Source: Flavobacteriales bacterium
GTDB taxonomy: Bacteria; Bacteroidota; Bacteroidia; Flavobacteriales_D; Crocinitomicaceae
Assembly: GCA_947447525.1 (NCBI GenBank)
Contig: CANFJL010000005.1
Span: forward strand, 62,001 to 126,000
Direction of reading: 5' to 3'
Length of the DNA stretch: 64,000 nt
In this document: positions 43,257 to 53,265 of the stretch, piece by piece
Position numbering within the stretch: the first letter of the stretch is position 1
How the letters are laid out: each line of letters begins with the position of its first letter
Position numbers and translations under genes: made by a program
Notes under the pieces: generated by a model
What the model was told of the DNA's origin: nothing
The model's database searches: none
What the model saw: the letters and a program-made list of their open reading frames with translations, nothing else

Positions 43257-44505
43257 ACTTATTCAACCCTTTAAATATAGAGGTAAAATTGTCGCCAACT
43301 ACTCTAAAAGTTATTTGCAAAGAGCAATCGTTCTTGCTGCAATATCTAAAGGAGATTCAATTTTAAGCGACTTTGATAATTCTAAGGATGTACAGGCTGC
43401 AATGGACTTGATTCAAGAACTTGGAGCGAAGATTCGTGTCGAAAAGGAAAATTTAATCATAACTGGAAACGCAACTTCTGATAGAAAAGATATACTTTCT
43501 TTACATGTGGGAGAGTCAGGTCTTTTGTTAAGAATGGTTGCCCCAATAGCATCAGTACTTTCATTAGAATCCAATATTACTGGTCAAGGTACTTTGCTTA
43601 AAAGAGATATGCTATCTCTAAAAAAGAATTTGGAAAAAAATGGTTTAACAATTGTTCTTGAAAACAACTCTTTACCGATGTCAATTCAAGGATCATTACT
43701 AAAAGATCAATGGCAAATCGACGCCAGTGAAGGTTCACAATTATTATCTGGTCTATTAATGTCTCTTCCACTTTTAGGTAAATCTCACAAAATAAAGGTA
43801 TCGAATTTGGTAAGTATTCCATACATCGATTTAACGCTGGACGTAATGGAAAAATTTGGTGTCCCGATTGATAATGACAATTATCAATCATTTGGCTATA
43901 AAGATTCATATACTTACAAGGCTGCTAAAATAGAAGTAGAGGGAGATTGGAGTGGGGCGGCAAATCATTTGGTTGGCGCTGCTATTTCTGGTGCATTGGA
44001 CCTTGATGGCCTGCAAGTAAATTCGAAACAAGCAGATAAAGCTATATTGACTGCATTGAATGATTTTGGAGCAATAGTGGAATGGCACGGCACTACTTTG
44101 CATGTAAAACAAAATGAACAGCATCCATTTTTCTTCGATGCTTCTAATAGTCCAGATTTATTTCCACCGCTTGCTGTCTTAGCATGTGCAGCAATTGGCA
44201 CTTCTGAAATTAAAGGATTACATCGCTTGACGAATAAAGAATCTAATCGTCAAAATAGTTGTGTTGCCCTTTTAGAAGCGTTAGGGGTTCAATATAGAAT
44301 TCAAGAGGACAGTCTCTTGATTGATGGAACAGGAAGTGTGAAAGGTGGAACTATTGCTACTTTTAATGATCACCGCATTGCGATGGCAGGAGCTGTTGCA
44401 GCATCCATTTCAAAACAAGCAATCACAATAGAAAATATAAGTTGCGTAGAAAAATCGTATCCTGATTTTTTTAGAGATTTGGAAAAAGCTACCCTAAGTT
44501 TCTAG
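43249..44505 (+). CDS. aroA: EPSP synthase
   Basis: 418 aa, two-domain inverse alpha/beta barrel. It makes 5-enolpyruvylshikimate-3-phosphate. Conserved parts: KSYLQRA (Lys, Arg of the PEP/S3P site), GLLLRMVAPIA, and the C-terminal FNDHRIAMAGAVAAS. The N-terminal motif differs from the textbook enzyme (SKSYLQRA for SKTxSNRA, and LLLRM for TxxR), yet Lys and Arg are kept. It overlaps the upstream fusion gene by 8 bp, so the two are co-translated. Confidence 0.9.
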   Translation: MNKLIQPFKYRGKIVANYSKSYLQRAIVLAAISKGDSILSDFDNSKDVQAAMDLIQELGAKIRVEKENLIITGNATSDRKDILSLHVGESGLLLRMVAPIASVLSLESNITGQGTLLKRDMLSLKKNLEKNGLTIVLENNSLPMSIQGSLLKDQWQIDASEGSQLLSGLLMSLPLLGKSHKIKVSNLVSIPYIDLTLDVMEKFGVPIDNDNYQSFGYKDSYTYKAAKIEVEGDWSGAANHLVGAAISGALDLDGLQVNSKQADKAILTALNDFGAIVEWHGTTLHVKQNEQHPFFFDASNSPDLFPPLAVLACAAIGTSEIKGLHRLTNKESNRQNSCVALLEALGVQYRIQEDSLLIDGTGSVKGGTIATFNDHRIAMAGAVAASISKQAITIENISCVEKSYPDFFRDLEKATLSF

Positions 44506-44508
44506 AAC

Positions 44509-45834
44509 TTATAATTTCACAAATCTATTGCTAATGATCTGACCTTCGATTTCACTTTGAATTAAGTAAGAACCAGATGGGAAATCAGCAATATTTAATT
44601 CAGTAGTCAGCATTTGAGGCACTAACTCCAAAAGAACTTGTCCATTTAAATTTAAAATTGAAATTCGATTGGCAAGTATTGGATGTGTTATCATTAATTT
44701 ATCAATCGCTGGATTAGGAATCAATTGTATCGAATTACTTATATTTTCTTGAAGACCACTTCCGCTTCCGTTACTGTTTCTGAATAATACATTGTCAATA
44801 AATACAACTCCTGTTCCAATTGGATCACAAGAGAATATTAACTGTGCGATGTGTTGCGTACTGTTTAACGAAGTGAAATCTCCTAAAGGAATATCGTAGG
44901 TGTTCCAACTTTCTAAACTCGGAACAAAGGTCAATTCGTGCTCAGTATCATCTCCTCCAGCATAGGCTAAATCAGGTCCAAAATCTACTAATTTTATTCT
45001 GAAGTTGGTGATGTTAGCCGTCCAAGCATCTACTCTTAAGTGTGTCATATTGGTTACATCAAGAATATTAGCACCGGTGGTTTCAATACCTACAAAATTT
45101 AAGTTAGCATACTTTTTGGTGTCATTTCCTGCAATTTGTAAATCTGTCAAGGATCCTTGTGACCAACCAGTTTGCCAAGTATCTACCGCAACATTAGTGT
45201 AAGGATTGCTGAACATGGAAAGCACATTCGAAGCATTGTAAGTGGGTGTTGGTGCTGGTGTCATGGGTTCATTGAGCGGTGGACCTTGACTGCTAAATTT
45301 GATGTTGTCGAAATAGCAGATATTATCTTGACTTCTCGCTAAGAAATCTGGAAAAATTATTATTTGATCAATGTTCGTAGATGATGGAGCACCAATAATT
45401 GAAGTGAAATCAAAGGTAAGTTCCTCCCATTGATTAATAACTGTATTCGAAACCAATAATTCTCCAGTAGATGCGCCTGCAGCTGTAGCAAATTTGATTC
45501 CTACATTACTGATAATAGGCTTGTTAACCATTATCTTAACGATGCAATTACTGGCGTTTAAGGTGAAGGTGCCAATGTCAGAACCGTGTAAAGATTCACA
45601 ACCTGCCCATGGCATACCATTTTGTTTGGCAGTAAATTTGGCGACTTGACTTGTTGTATTGATGCCAGCTACTAATGGGTTTGCTACAATCTCCAATGGT
45701 GGTTGGGTGTCATTTTCAAACACCGTCCAAGTCCATAAAGTTCCGAATCCACCTGTTTCAAATGTTATTGGACCGTTTTGCGCAAAGGTTGTATTTATAG
45801 CAAGTAATGATATAAATAATAGTAAATTTCTCAT
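44509..45834 (-). CDS. T9SS type A sorting-domain surface protein
   Basis: 441 aa. Signal peptide 1-18 (TFAQ). Two related beta-sandwich regions, each with an ITFETGG/TVFEN or TNVAVDTWQTGWS pattern and Asp-rich loops, look like carbohydrate-binding (galactose-binding-like) modules. The last 75 residues are a type A sorting domain: PNPAIDKLMITH ... ISILNLNGQVLLEL ... SGSYLIQSEI ... RFVKL. No catalytic residues are seen, so it is likely a binding protein or adhesin. It follows the collagen-like gene on the same strand with 86 bp between. Confidence 0.85.
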   Translation of the reverse strand: MRNLLLFISLLAINTTFAQNGPITFETGGFGTLWTWTVFENDTQPPLEIVANPLVAGINTTSQVAKFTAKQNGMPWAGCESLHGSDIGTFTLNASNCIVKIMVNKPIISNVGIKFATAAGASTGELLVSNTVINQWEELTFDFTSIIGAPSSTNIDQIIIFPDFLARSQDNICYFDNIKFSSQGPPLNEPMTPAPTPTYNASNVLSMFSNPYTNVAVDTWQTGWSQGSLTDLQIAGNDTKKYANLNFVGIETTGANILDVTNMTHLRVDAWTANITNFRIKLVDFGPDLAYAGGDDTEHELTFVPSLESWNTYDIPLGDFTSLNSTQHIAQLIFSCDPIGTGVVFIDNVLFRNSNGSGSGLQENISNSIQLIPNPAIDKLMITHPILANRISILNLNGQVLLELVPQMLTTELNIADFPSGSYLIQSEIEGQIISNRFVKL

Positions 45835-45920
45835 TTAACAATGATTTAGTTATTGTTAAATGTACCATTAATATTTAATTAAACTCAAATAAATTTCATC
45901 CAATTACTTATGGAAGATTA

Positions 45921-47609
45921 TTAATCATTTGTTTTCTGCTCTAAAGCTTCTATTCTTTTAAGCAAATCCATAATAATTACATCTTGTTCTTTTAAGGCTT
46001 CCACAAGGATTGGAATTACCTCGGTGTAACCAACAGTTTTTAATTTAACAGATGTTGGTTCCGTTAAATCATTGCGAGAAGAGATGCTATTTATTAATTT
46101 CTCTTTTACAATTGCAGGTAAAATTAATTCTACCTCTTGCGCAATAAATCCATAAGTTAATCCAGCTTTTAAACCAAGATTTGGGAATTCATCTAATTTA
46201 TGCTCGTATGAAACACCTCGCAAGTTATTTACTATGGATCTTGCGTTTGGAATGGTATTAATATTCTTTTTTATTTTTAGATCCGAAGCGGTTCCAAAAA
46301 AGCCTGTATATCCTAAATCATTCTGAAACAAACCGCCCCAACCCAAATTGGGTGTTGCTGAAACTGTTCCATTCACACCAACAGCATCAAGGTTTGTAGT
46401 ATATCCACGAACACCTGCTGAAGCAGTGCCACTTCCATAGTGTTCTCCCTGAACTGCAGCAAATACAGTAGTATTAGCCGCTAGAATATTTCCAAAAACT
46501 CCAGATCCGTTGAAAGAAGAGTAACCGTTAATGGCCCATGGAAAAGTAGCATTGGAAACGCTATTCATTAAATCTCCGGTCATAGCGGTACTTGTTGCAC
46601 CAATAAAAAACTCACCGAGGTTACTCAAGCGTCCTCTTGTGATATTGTTCGTTTTAAAGTCTAGTGAGAAATTCCCATTGGTCCCTAATAGTACATCTGC
46701 TGTACTGGTATTACCCCCAATTAAAAATGCTTTGTTACTAGAATTAATTGTTTGTGGTGTCGAAGTAACAATGGTCATGGTACCATCAGTTTGAAAATTG
46801 TCTGATGTAATCGTTGTAGATGGACCAGCAGGACCCGTAGCTCCTGTTAAACCTTGCGGACCAGTTGCACCCGTTGGACCAGCAGCTCCCGTTGCACCTG
46901 TCGGACCAGCAGGACCAGTCAAACCAGTCAAACCTTGCGGACCAGTTGCACCCGTTGGACCAGCAGCTCCCGTTGCACCCGTTGGGCCAGCAGGACCAGT
47001 CAATCCAATTAAACCTTGCGGACCCGTTGCGCCCGTTGGACCAGCAACTCCTGTTGCACCCGTTGGGCCAGCAGGACCAGTCAAACCAATTAAACCTTGC
47101 GGACCAGTTGCACCCGTTGGACCAGCAGCTCCCGTTGCACCCGTTGGGCCAGCAGGACCAGTCAAACCAATTAAACCTTGCGGACCTTGCGGACCCGTTG
47201 CTCCAACTGGACCATTTTCGGAATATAAAGCATAAGGTACACTTAGTAATTCTGTCGTTCCATTTATTGTATAATTAGTTCCGCCTAATGGGTCAGTTTC
47301 AGTTTTAATAAAGTAAGGTCCATTCCCCCAATTGATACCTGCAATTGTTCCTGAAACAGTCACTCCAGATCCGATTTGAAATGTAGCGAGTCCATTGGCG
47401 TTGGTTAAAACTGTTTGCGTTTCAACATAAGATGGTGTACCTGTTGCTGAACCTTGTAAAATACTGATTTTGGTACCAATAGAAGTATTGGTTAACAAAG
47501 CGTTACTTGCATTTCTAATAACGGCTTGATAGGACATTTTTTGAGGTGCTTGTGCTTGTGCAAATAAACCAACAAGCAATACCATACTTAATAATAAATA
47601 ATTTTTCAT
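45921..47609 (-). CDS. Collagen-like protein with S74 intramolecular chaperone domain
   Basis: 562 aa. Signal peptide 1-19 (AQAQ). A beta N-domain (20-132) is followed by 44 Gly-X-Y triplets (133-264) with few prolines in the X position and no charged residues. Then a trimeric stalk-like region and a peptidase S74-type domain ([14 protein letters not shown], about 445-455), whose Ser-Asp pair self-cleaves in phage tail-fibre chaperones. A coiled coil ends the protein. It is probably a self-trimerising surface fibre. No T9SS sorting domain is seen, so release or anchoring is unclear. Its neighbours on both sides carry type A domains. Confidence 0.88.
   Translation of the reverse strand: MKNYLLLSMVLLVGLFAQAQAPQKMSYQAVIRNASNALLTNTSIGTKISILQGSATGTPSYVETQTVLTNANGLATFQIGSGVTVSGTIAGINWGNGPYFIKTETDPLGGTNYTINGTTELLSVPYALYSENGPVGATGPQGPQGLIGLTGPAGPTGATGAAGPTGATGPQGLIGLTGPAGPTGATGVAGPTGATGPQGLIGLTGPAGPTGATGAAGPTGATGPQGLTGLTGPAGPTGATGAAGPTGATGPQGLTGATGPAGPSTTITSDNFQTDGTMTIVTSTPQTINSSNKAFLIGGNTSTADVLLGTNGNFSLDFKTNNITRGRLSNLGEFFIGATSTAMTGDLMNSVSNATFPWAINGYSSFNGSGVFGNILAANTTVFAAVQGEHYGSGTASAGVRGYTTNLDAVGVNGTVSATPNLGWGGLFQNDLGYTGFFGTASDLKIKKNINTIPNARSIVNNLRGVSYEHKLDEFPNLGLKAGLTYGFIAQEVELILPAIVKEKLINSISSRNDLTEPTSVKLKTVGYTEVIPILVEALKEQDVIIMDLLKRIEALEQKTND
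46818..47213. repeat. 81-bp tandem repeat coding 27-aa collagen units
   Basis: Four near-identical 81-bp copies plus partial ends code the 27-residue unit GPQGL(I/T)[12 protein letters not shown], then G(A/V)AGPTGAT. The DNA copies differ mostly at silent sites (for example GGA against GGC). Such repeats expand and contract by slippage, so copy number may vary between strains. The antisense frames are open through it. Confidence 0.95.
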
Positions 47610-47620
47610 TTTTTAAAGAT

Positions 47621-48094
47621 TTAGTGGTTACGGATTATTTTAAAAGTTTGAAGGAGCGAATTCCCGGTATTAATATTTAAAAAGTAGGCTGCCGGCGCTA
47701 GAGGAAGCATATTAATTTGAACTATTGACTCTGAAATATTTTCTCGATATATTATTTTTCCTTGAGCATCAGTTAGCGTATAATTCCATTTTTTATGAAG
47801 TTCAAATGCACCTATACTTAAGTTGATATAATCATTGGTTGGGTTTGGAAATAATTGGACATCAAATGCTGGAGCTAAGGCATTCACGGAAACTGAATAA
47901 ATTTCGTAGGCTTGTTGCACCCCTTGAGAAACATTGCCATTGGTTCCACTGAGATTTTCATAATCAATCTGTCCAATTGAATAGGTTACCGAACCACCTG
48001 TTCCAGAAGCAGTAGCGCCTGCTGCAACGGTATTCTTTTGCGCTTGAATTAAGGTCGAAATGATTACCATCAAACTGAGTAAAAAGTAATTCAT
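47621..48094 (-). CDS. Small T9SS type A protein
   Basis: 157 aa. Signal peptide 1-19 (IQAQ). The middle (20-75) has TASGTGGSVTYSIGQIDYENLSGT, a short beta module often seen in such proteins, and the C-terminal 75 residues are a type A sorting domain (FPNPTNDYINLS ... LTDAQGKIIYRENI ... AAYFLNI ... KIIRN). It is 11 bp before the collagen-like gene, so it is the first gene of that operon. Probably a small surface anchor. Confidence 0.85.
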   Translation of the reverse strand: MNYFLLSLMVIISTLIQAQKNTVAAGATASGTGGSVTYSIGQIDYENLSGTNGNVSQGVQQAYEIYSVSVNALAPAFDVQLFPNPTNDYINLSIGAFELHKKWNYTLTDAQGKIIYRENISESIVQINMLPLAPAAYFLNINTGNSLLQTFKIIRNH

Positions 48095-48276
48095 AGGAAG
48101 GATATTTAAGTTTTTTTTATTGTTATCGTCCTTAAACTTAGGAAATTAATTTTTATGAAACAAATATTTACCACATTTAATTAATTGATTTTCAGTTCTC
48201 AAGAATCATTTTGGAACTTTTATCAGAACAACTCGTAATTTGATGTTCAGTATTTTAAATATTAAAAAATTTCAAA

Positions 48277-48939
48277 ATGAGAAAACAATTATTTTTATTT
48301 TTAGCAATTTCAGCTAGTATTTTTCAATCCAATGCACAAATTTTCAAAGGTGACATATTAATTGATCCATATATCGGAGTCCCTAACTGGGCCAATAGTT
48401 TGCTTTACAATCAATACAATGGCAATAACGCAAGTGTCACCAATTATCATGTGGTAGGCAGTCCATTATCGTTTGGCGGTAGATTCGAATACATGATTGC
48501 TGATAAGGTGGGGATTGGAGCTGATGTTAATTATGAAGTTTCTGGTTTTTCATATGATTATATCGATTATCGATATGATGCATCAGGAAATGTTGTTTAT
48601 GACTTAAATAACAATCCAATCTATGTTAATTATTCTGCTCAATATCAGGCAAAAAAAATAAGAGCCATGTTTCGATTGAATTATCATTTTTTCCAAAGTG
48701 AAAAAGTTGATGTGTATTCTGGTTTCGCTGCAGGTTTTAAAAGTGTGAATAGATCTTCAATTACAACTCCCAATGATCCAAATAATTCTGATGTTGTGGT
48801 GAATGGTGCGATCGTACCTGTCACTATGCGACTAGCCATTGGGACAAAAATTTATTTCACACCTAATATTGGTGCTCATGTAGAAATGGGTGCTTTCGGA
48901 GGAGGCTTGCTTCAATTTGGTTTATCCGCCAAATTTTAA
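48277..48939 (+). CDS. Outer-membrane beta-barrel protein
   Basis: 220 aa. Signal peptide 1-20 (SNAQ). The rest alternates hydrophobic and polar residues in beta strands, with aromatic girdles (FDYIDYRYDASG), and ends in a C-terminal Phe (LSAKF), typical of an 8- to 10-strand barrel. Function unknown. It is the only plus-strand gene here and ends before a strong bidirectional terminator. Confidence 0.82.
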   Translation: MRKQLFLFLAISASIFQSNAQIFKGDILIDPYIGVPNWANSLLYNQYNGNNASVTNYHVVGSPLSFGGRFEYMIADKVGIGADVNYEVSGFSYDYIDYRYDASGNVVYDLNNNPIYVNYSAQYQAKKIRAMFRLNYHFFQSEKVDVYSGFAAGFKSVNRSSITTPNDPNNSDVVVNGAIVPVTMRLAIGTKIYFTPNIGAHVEMGAFGGGLLQFGLSAKF

Positions 48940-48951
48940 TCGATAATCCAT

Positions 48952-48989
48952 AAAAAAAAAGCCATTCAATTTTTTGAATGGCTTTTTTT
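48952..48989. terminator. Bidirectional terminator between the barrel gene and aconitase
   Basis: GCCATTCAA (48961-48969) with TTGAATGGC (48974-48982) around TTTT, flanked by A8 on the left and T7 on the right. It can end the plus-strand barrel gene and the minus-strand aconitase gene. Confidence 0.92.
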
Positions 48990-49011
48990 GTTTTTGAGCA
49001 TTAAGTAAAGC

Positions 49012-51285
49012 TTAGTGCTCCATTAACTTGATCAAATTTAATGCTGATCCGGCTTTGAACCAGTCAATTTGGGAAGCATTGTAAGTATGATTTACCGTTA
49101 TTGTTTCTTTTTGACCATTACTGTGCACAATTTCTAAATGCAAAGGTGCATCAGGGGAGAAGGACTTTAAGTCTGTAAAATTAAAGATATCATCTTCTTT
49201 TATCTTATCATAATCAGCTTCATTAGCAAAAGTCAAAGCCAACATTCCTTGTTTCTTCAAATTGGTCTCGTGAATTCTAGCAAATGATTTTACTAGCACC
49301 GCTTTAACACCCAAATGTCTAGGCTCCATAGCTGCATGCTCACGAGAAGATCCTTCACCATAATTGTGATCTCCAACAACAATCGAAGGAATTCCCGCCG
49401 CTTTATAGGCTCTTTGAACTGCTGGCACTTCACCATAAGTTCCAGTCAACTGATTTTTAACTGTATTTGCTTTACCATTAAAAGCATTCTCAGCCCCTAT
49501 TAATAGGTTGTTAGATATATTATCTAAATGTCCACGATATTTTAACCAAGGTCCTGCCATGGAAATATGATCTGTGGTACATTTCCCTTTTGCTTTAATT
49601 AAAAGTTTTGCGTTCTCTATATTTTCGCCATCCCAAATTGGAAAGTTTTCAAGTAATTGAAGGCGAGAAGAATCTAAAGCGACATTTATTTGGACAGCAC
49701 TACCATCTGCTGCAGGTGCTTGATATCCATTGTCTTCTACTGCAAATCCTTTTGTGGGTAATTCATCACCATGAGGAGCTGTCAATTTAACAGCTTCTCC
49801 TTTATTATTCATTAAGGTATCTGTTAAAGGATTGAACCCTAAATCTCCAGAAATTGCAATAGCAGCTACCATTTCAGGGGAAGCAACAAAGGCATGTGTA
49901 TTTGGATTTCCATCGGCTCTTTTAGAGAAATTACGATTGAAGGAGTGAATGATTGTATTTTTTTCTTGCTTCTCAGAGCCTTCTCTCGACCATTGACCAA
50001 TACAAGGTCCGCAAGCATTCGTGAAAATCTTGGTGCCCATTTTCTCGAAGTCAGCTAAGATTCCATCTCGTTCTGCTGTAAATCGAACTTGTTCAGAACC
50101 TGGATTGATTCCAAAGGCAGCCTTTGGAGAAATTCCATTGGCTACTGCTTGTTTTACGATAGAGGCCGCTCTCGCTAAATCCTCATAAGAAGAGTTGGTA
50201 CAAGATCCAATTAATCCCCATTCTACTTTTGTAGGCCAATCATTTGCTAATGCTTCAGCTTTCATTTGTGAAACAGGTGTTCCTCTATCTGGCGTAAATG
50301 GTCCGTTAATATGTGGTTCTAATTCACTTAAGTTAATTTCTATCAGTTCATCAAAATAGTCAGATGGATTGGCATATACCTCTGGATCTCCCGTCAAGTG
50401 AGCCGCAATCGCATCGGCAGCCTCTGCTACTTCAGTTCTTCCAGTGGCTTTTAGATAACGACTCATAGCATCATCATAACCAAAAGTTGAGGTGGTTGCT
50501 CCAATTTCTGCTCCCATATTACATATGGTACCTTTACCTGTACAAGAAAGCGAAATGGCACCGTCTCCAAAATATTCAACGATTGCACCAGTTCCACCTT
50601 TAACAGTAAGAATATCTGCTACTTTCAAAATGACATCCTTTGCAGAAGTCCATCCATTCAATTTTCCTGTTAATTTAATTCCAATAAGTTTTGGGAATTT
50701 TAATTCCCAAGCCATTCCTGCCATAACATCCACAGCATCTGCACCACCAACTCCAATAGCTACCATTCCAAGTCCACCAGCATTTACTGTATGTGAATCG
50801 GTTCCAATCATCATTCCACCAGGAAACGCATAATTTTCTAATACTACTTGATGAATAATTCCTGCTCCTGGTTTCCAGAATCCTATTCCATATTTATTTG
50901 AAATAGAAGAAAGAAAATTAAATACTTCATTATTTTGATTCAAGGATTCCTGTAAATCTTTACTCGCTCCAACACGCGCTTGAATTAAATGGTCAGCATG
51001 AACAGTTGAAGGAACTGCTACGCTTTTTTTACCAGCTTGCATAAATTGTAGAAGCGCCATTTGCGCTGTTGCATCCTGCATCGCTACTCTATCTGGTGCA
51101 AAATCAACATATGATTTTCCTCGCTCATAGGCTTGTGCTGCATTACCTTCCCAAAGATGGGCATAAAGTATTTTTTCAGACAAGGTTAAAGGTCGACCAA
51201 CTTTTTTTCTAGCCGCTTCTATGCGCTCTGGATAAAGGGAATACACCCTTTTTATCATTTCAATATCGAAAACCATCATATTCAT
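49012..51285 (-). CDS. acn: Aconitate hydratase
   Basis: 757 aa, mitochondrial-type aconitase of the TCA cycle. Iron-sulfur ligands are seen in [10 protein letters not shown] and [14 protein letters not shown]. Also [15 protein letters not shown]-like [12 protein letters not shown], and the C-terminal swivel domain with [11 protein letters not shown] and [15 protein letters not shown]. It interconverts citrate and isocitrate. Start choice: Met1, Met3 or Met4 are all possible. Symbol as acn/acnA varies by lineage. It is single, with a -7-like TAAATTTG about 78 nt upstream on its strand. Confidence 0.96.
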   Translation of the reverse strand: MNMMVFDIEMIKRVYSLYPERIEAARKKVGRPLTLSEKILYAHLWEGNAAQAYERGKSYVDFAPDRVAMQDATAQMALLQFMQAGKKSVAVPSTVHADHLIQARVGASKDLQESLNQNNEVFNFLSSISNKYGIGFWKPGAGIIHQVVLENYAFPGGMMIGTDSHTVNAGGLGMVAIGVGGADAVDVMAGMAWELKFPKLIGIKLTGKLNGWTSAKDVILKVADILTVKGGTGAIVEYFGDGAISLSCTGKGTICNMGAEIGATTSTFGYDDAMSRYLKATGRTEVAEAADAIAAHLTGDPEVYANPSDYFDELIEINLSELEPHINGPFTPDRGTPVSQMKAEALANDWPTKVEWGLIGSCTNSSYEDLARAASIVKQAVANGISPKAAFGINPGSEQVRFTAERDGILADFEKMGTKIFTNACGPCIGQWSREGSEKQEKNTIIHSFNRNFSKRADGNPNTHAFVASPEMVAAIAISGDLGFNPLTDTLMNNKGEAVKLTAPHGDELPTKGFAVEDNGYQAPAADGSAVQINVALDSSRLQLLENFPIWDGENIENAKLLIKAKGKCTTDHISMAGPWLKYRGHLDNISNNLLIGAENAFNGKANTVKNQLTGTYGEVPAVQRAYKAAGIPSIVVGDHNYGEGSSREHAAMEPRHLGVKAVLVKSFARIHETNLKKQGMLALTFANEADYDKIKEDDIFNFTDLKSFSPDAPLHLEIVHSNGQKETITVNHTYNASQIDWFKAGSALNLIKLMEH

Positions 51286-51406
51286 TTATTATTTGCAATG
51301 CGAATTTAAGAAATTTGATTGATGTCTTCTTATTAGAAGGGGATAGATTTTCAGAAATTTGGTCAAATTTATTATTTGGTGTAATTTGTAGTCCTAAATT
51401 ACACGT

Positions 51407-51766
51407 ATGAAATTGTTTGTATTTGCTATTATTTCGCCTTTTCTTTTTCTTTTATCGGATTTACCCCAAGGAACAGCTTCTTACTATGGCGCTAATTTTC
51501 AAGGTCGAAGAACTTCTTCAGGGGAGCGTTTTCATGTGGATAGTTTAACAGCAGCGCATAAAAATTATCTTTTTGGAACTGTTGTCCGCGTTAAGAATTT
51601 AAAAAATGATTCTATTGTTTTGGTGAAAATTAATGACAGATTACCACAAGGATCCTCTCGTATTATTGACTTAAGTTATGCTGCAGCAAAAAAGTTAAAT
51701 TTTATTCGCGCAGGTCTAACTAAAGTGAGTCTTGAGATCATAGATACTGTACCTTTGCATAAGTAA
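51407..51766 (+). CDS. RlpA-like protein
   Basis: 119 aa. A hydrophobic signal-like N-terminus (1-18, without a lipobox) then one double-psi beta-barrel: GTASYYGANFQGRRTSSGERF, LTAAHKNYLFGTVVRVKNL, VKINDRLPQGSSRIIDLSYAAAKKL. RlpA proteins bind or cleave denuded peptidoglycan glycan at the septum. It has only the barrel, no SPOR domain. Catalytic Glu/His of RlpA are not assigned. A CoA-transferase gene follows after 11 bp. Confidence 0.88.
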   Translation: MKLFVFAIISPFLFLLSDLPQGTASYYGANFQGRRTSSGERFHVDSLTAAHKNYLFGTVVRVKNLKNDSIVLVKINDRLPQGSSRIIDLSYAAAKKLNFIRAGLTKVSLEIIDTVPLHK

Positions 51767-51777
51767 ATTATAGTATT

Positions 51778-52833
51778 TTGTTTTCTCATTTAAAAATTCT
51801 TGATCTTTCAACAGTACTTGCAGGACCTGCAGTGGCTACTTTTTTTGCTGAATTGGGTGCTCAAGTTTTAAAAATTGAAAATAAAAAAGCTCCAGATGTA
51901 ACCCGATCATGGAAATTAAAAGGGGAAGCACAAGAAGATGTTTCCGCCTATTTTTCAAGCGTAAATTTCTCCAAAAAGTATACTCAATTAGATTTATTGA
52001 ATCCTGATGATTATCAATTTCTTTTGAAATTGGTTGAAGGTGCTGATATTCTAATTTCAAATTTCAAATTTGGAGATGCAGAAAAACTTAAGGTATCCGA
52101 TAAATTATTACATCAAATTAATCCAAAATTAATCATTGGAAAAATCGAAGGGTTTGGTGCTGCTGAGGATAGAGTTGCTTATGATTTGATTCTTCAAGCA
52201 GAAACGGGTTACATGGCAATGAATGGAACCTCGGATAGTGGTCCAGTAAAAATGCCTATTGCACTCATAGATGTTTTAGCGGCCCATCAACTTAAGGAGG
52301 GTTTGCTATTGGCTTTACTTCAAAGGGATTCTCATCCTGTGCCGCAATCTATTTCTGTTTCTCTATATGATGCTGCTATTTGTAGTTTATCCAATCAGGC
52401 ATCTAATTTTTTGATGCAGCATAAAGTTCCCGAACGCATGGGAAGTCTGCATCCTAATATTGCGCCCTATGGTGAATTGTTTCAGACTGCTGATCAAAGG
52501 ACCGTCACCTTTGCGATCGGAAGTGAATTGCATTTTGAAAAACTTTGTACCTATTTGAATAAGGCTCAAATTTTTGAAAATCCCTTATATAATTCTAATC
52601 AAAATAGAGTAGTCCATCGTCAAAGCTTATATGAAGAGCTTCTCCCTATAATTGCTGCTTTAAATGCTACAGATTTAATGGAGGACATGAAGAAATTACA
52701 TATTCCTTTTGGAGTAATAAAGAATCTAAAAGATGTATTTGAGCATCCAGCTGCATTGAAATTAGTGCGCGAAGAAATGATAGAGAATACCCCGACAAAA
52801 AGAATGACTCAAATAGCATTTAAATGGAATTAA
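51778..52833 (+). CDS. CaiB/BaiF-type CoA-transferase
   Basis: 351 aa family III CoA-transferase. It starts ILDLSTVLAGPAVATFFAELGAQVLKIE, followed by NFSKKYTQLDL and FGAAEDRVAYDLILQAETGYMAMNG. Family members move CoA between acids or racemise acyl-CoA; the substrate is unknown. The start is TTG at 51778, in frame with the family start; no ATG precedes. The conserved catalytic Asp is probably in AYDLILQAETG. It overlaps the GNAT gene by 10 bp. Confidence 0.86.
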   Translation: MFSHLKILDLSTVLAGPAVATFFAELGAQVLKIENKKAPDVTRSWKLKGEAQEDVSAYFSSVNFSKKYTQLDLLNPDDYQFLLKLVEGADILISNFKFGDAEKLKVSDKLLHQINPKLIIGKIEGFGAAEDRVAYDLILQAETGYMAMNGTSDSGPVKMPIALIDVLAAHQLKEGLLLALLQRDSHPVPQSISVSLYDAAICSLSNQASNFLMQHKVPERMGSLHPNIAPYGELFQTADQRTVTFAIGSELHFEKLCTYLNKAQIFENPLYNSNQNRVVHRQSLYEELLPIIAALNATDLMEDMKKLHIPFGVIKNLKDVFEHPAALKLVREEMIENTPTKRMTQIAFKWN

Positions 52834-53258
52834 CGGTACGCGCTCCTCAAACGGAAAGTGAGTGGACTGCATACTACGATTTGCGGTATAGGGTTTTACG
52901 TCAACCATGGGGACAAAGCGTGGGTAGTGAAAAAGATAACAATGAAGAAAGTGCTTATCATTTTGCACTATATAAAGATGCTACCTTAATTGCTGTTGTG
53001 CGTTTAGACGAAAAAAACCAAAGTGAATTTCAAGTCCGATATATGGCAGTTGAACCCAGCTATCAAGGTCAAGGAATGGGGAAGGTTTTATTTGAGTATG
53101 TAATGGGTTTTTGTGCTTCAAAAAATGCTACAGAAATCATATTACATGCAAGAGAAATAGCGCTTCCTTTTTACAGAGCAATGCATTTTGAAATAGTTGA
53201 AAAATCGCATTTACTCTTCAATGAAATTCAGCATTATCTGATGCGGAAAATTGATTAA
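52824..53258 (+). CDS. GNAT family N-acetyltransferase
   Basis: 144 aa. Acetyl-CoA motif A is VRYMAVEPSYQGQGMGKVLFEYV (QxxGxG type). It transfers an acetyl group from acetyl-CoA to an amine; the substrate cannot be told. It overlaps the CoA-transferase gene by 10 bp, so they are co-translated. Not similar enough to RimI to name. Confidence 0.9.
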   Translation: MELTVRAPQTESEWTAYYDLRYRVLRQPWGQSVGSEKDNNEESAYHFALYKDATLIAVVRLDEKNQSEFQVRYMAVEPSYQGQGMGKVLFEYVMGFCASKNATEIILHAREIALPFYRAMHFEIVEKSHLLFNEIQHYLMRKID

Positions 53259-53265
53259 AATTCTA

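Noticed and set aside
46798-47278. Two open antisense frames (145 and 137 aa) over the collagen repeat
   Set aside because: They arise from the periodic GC-rich repeat and lack a start context or family signal; the minus-strand frame has signal peptide and S74 domain.
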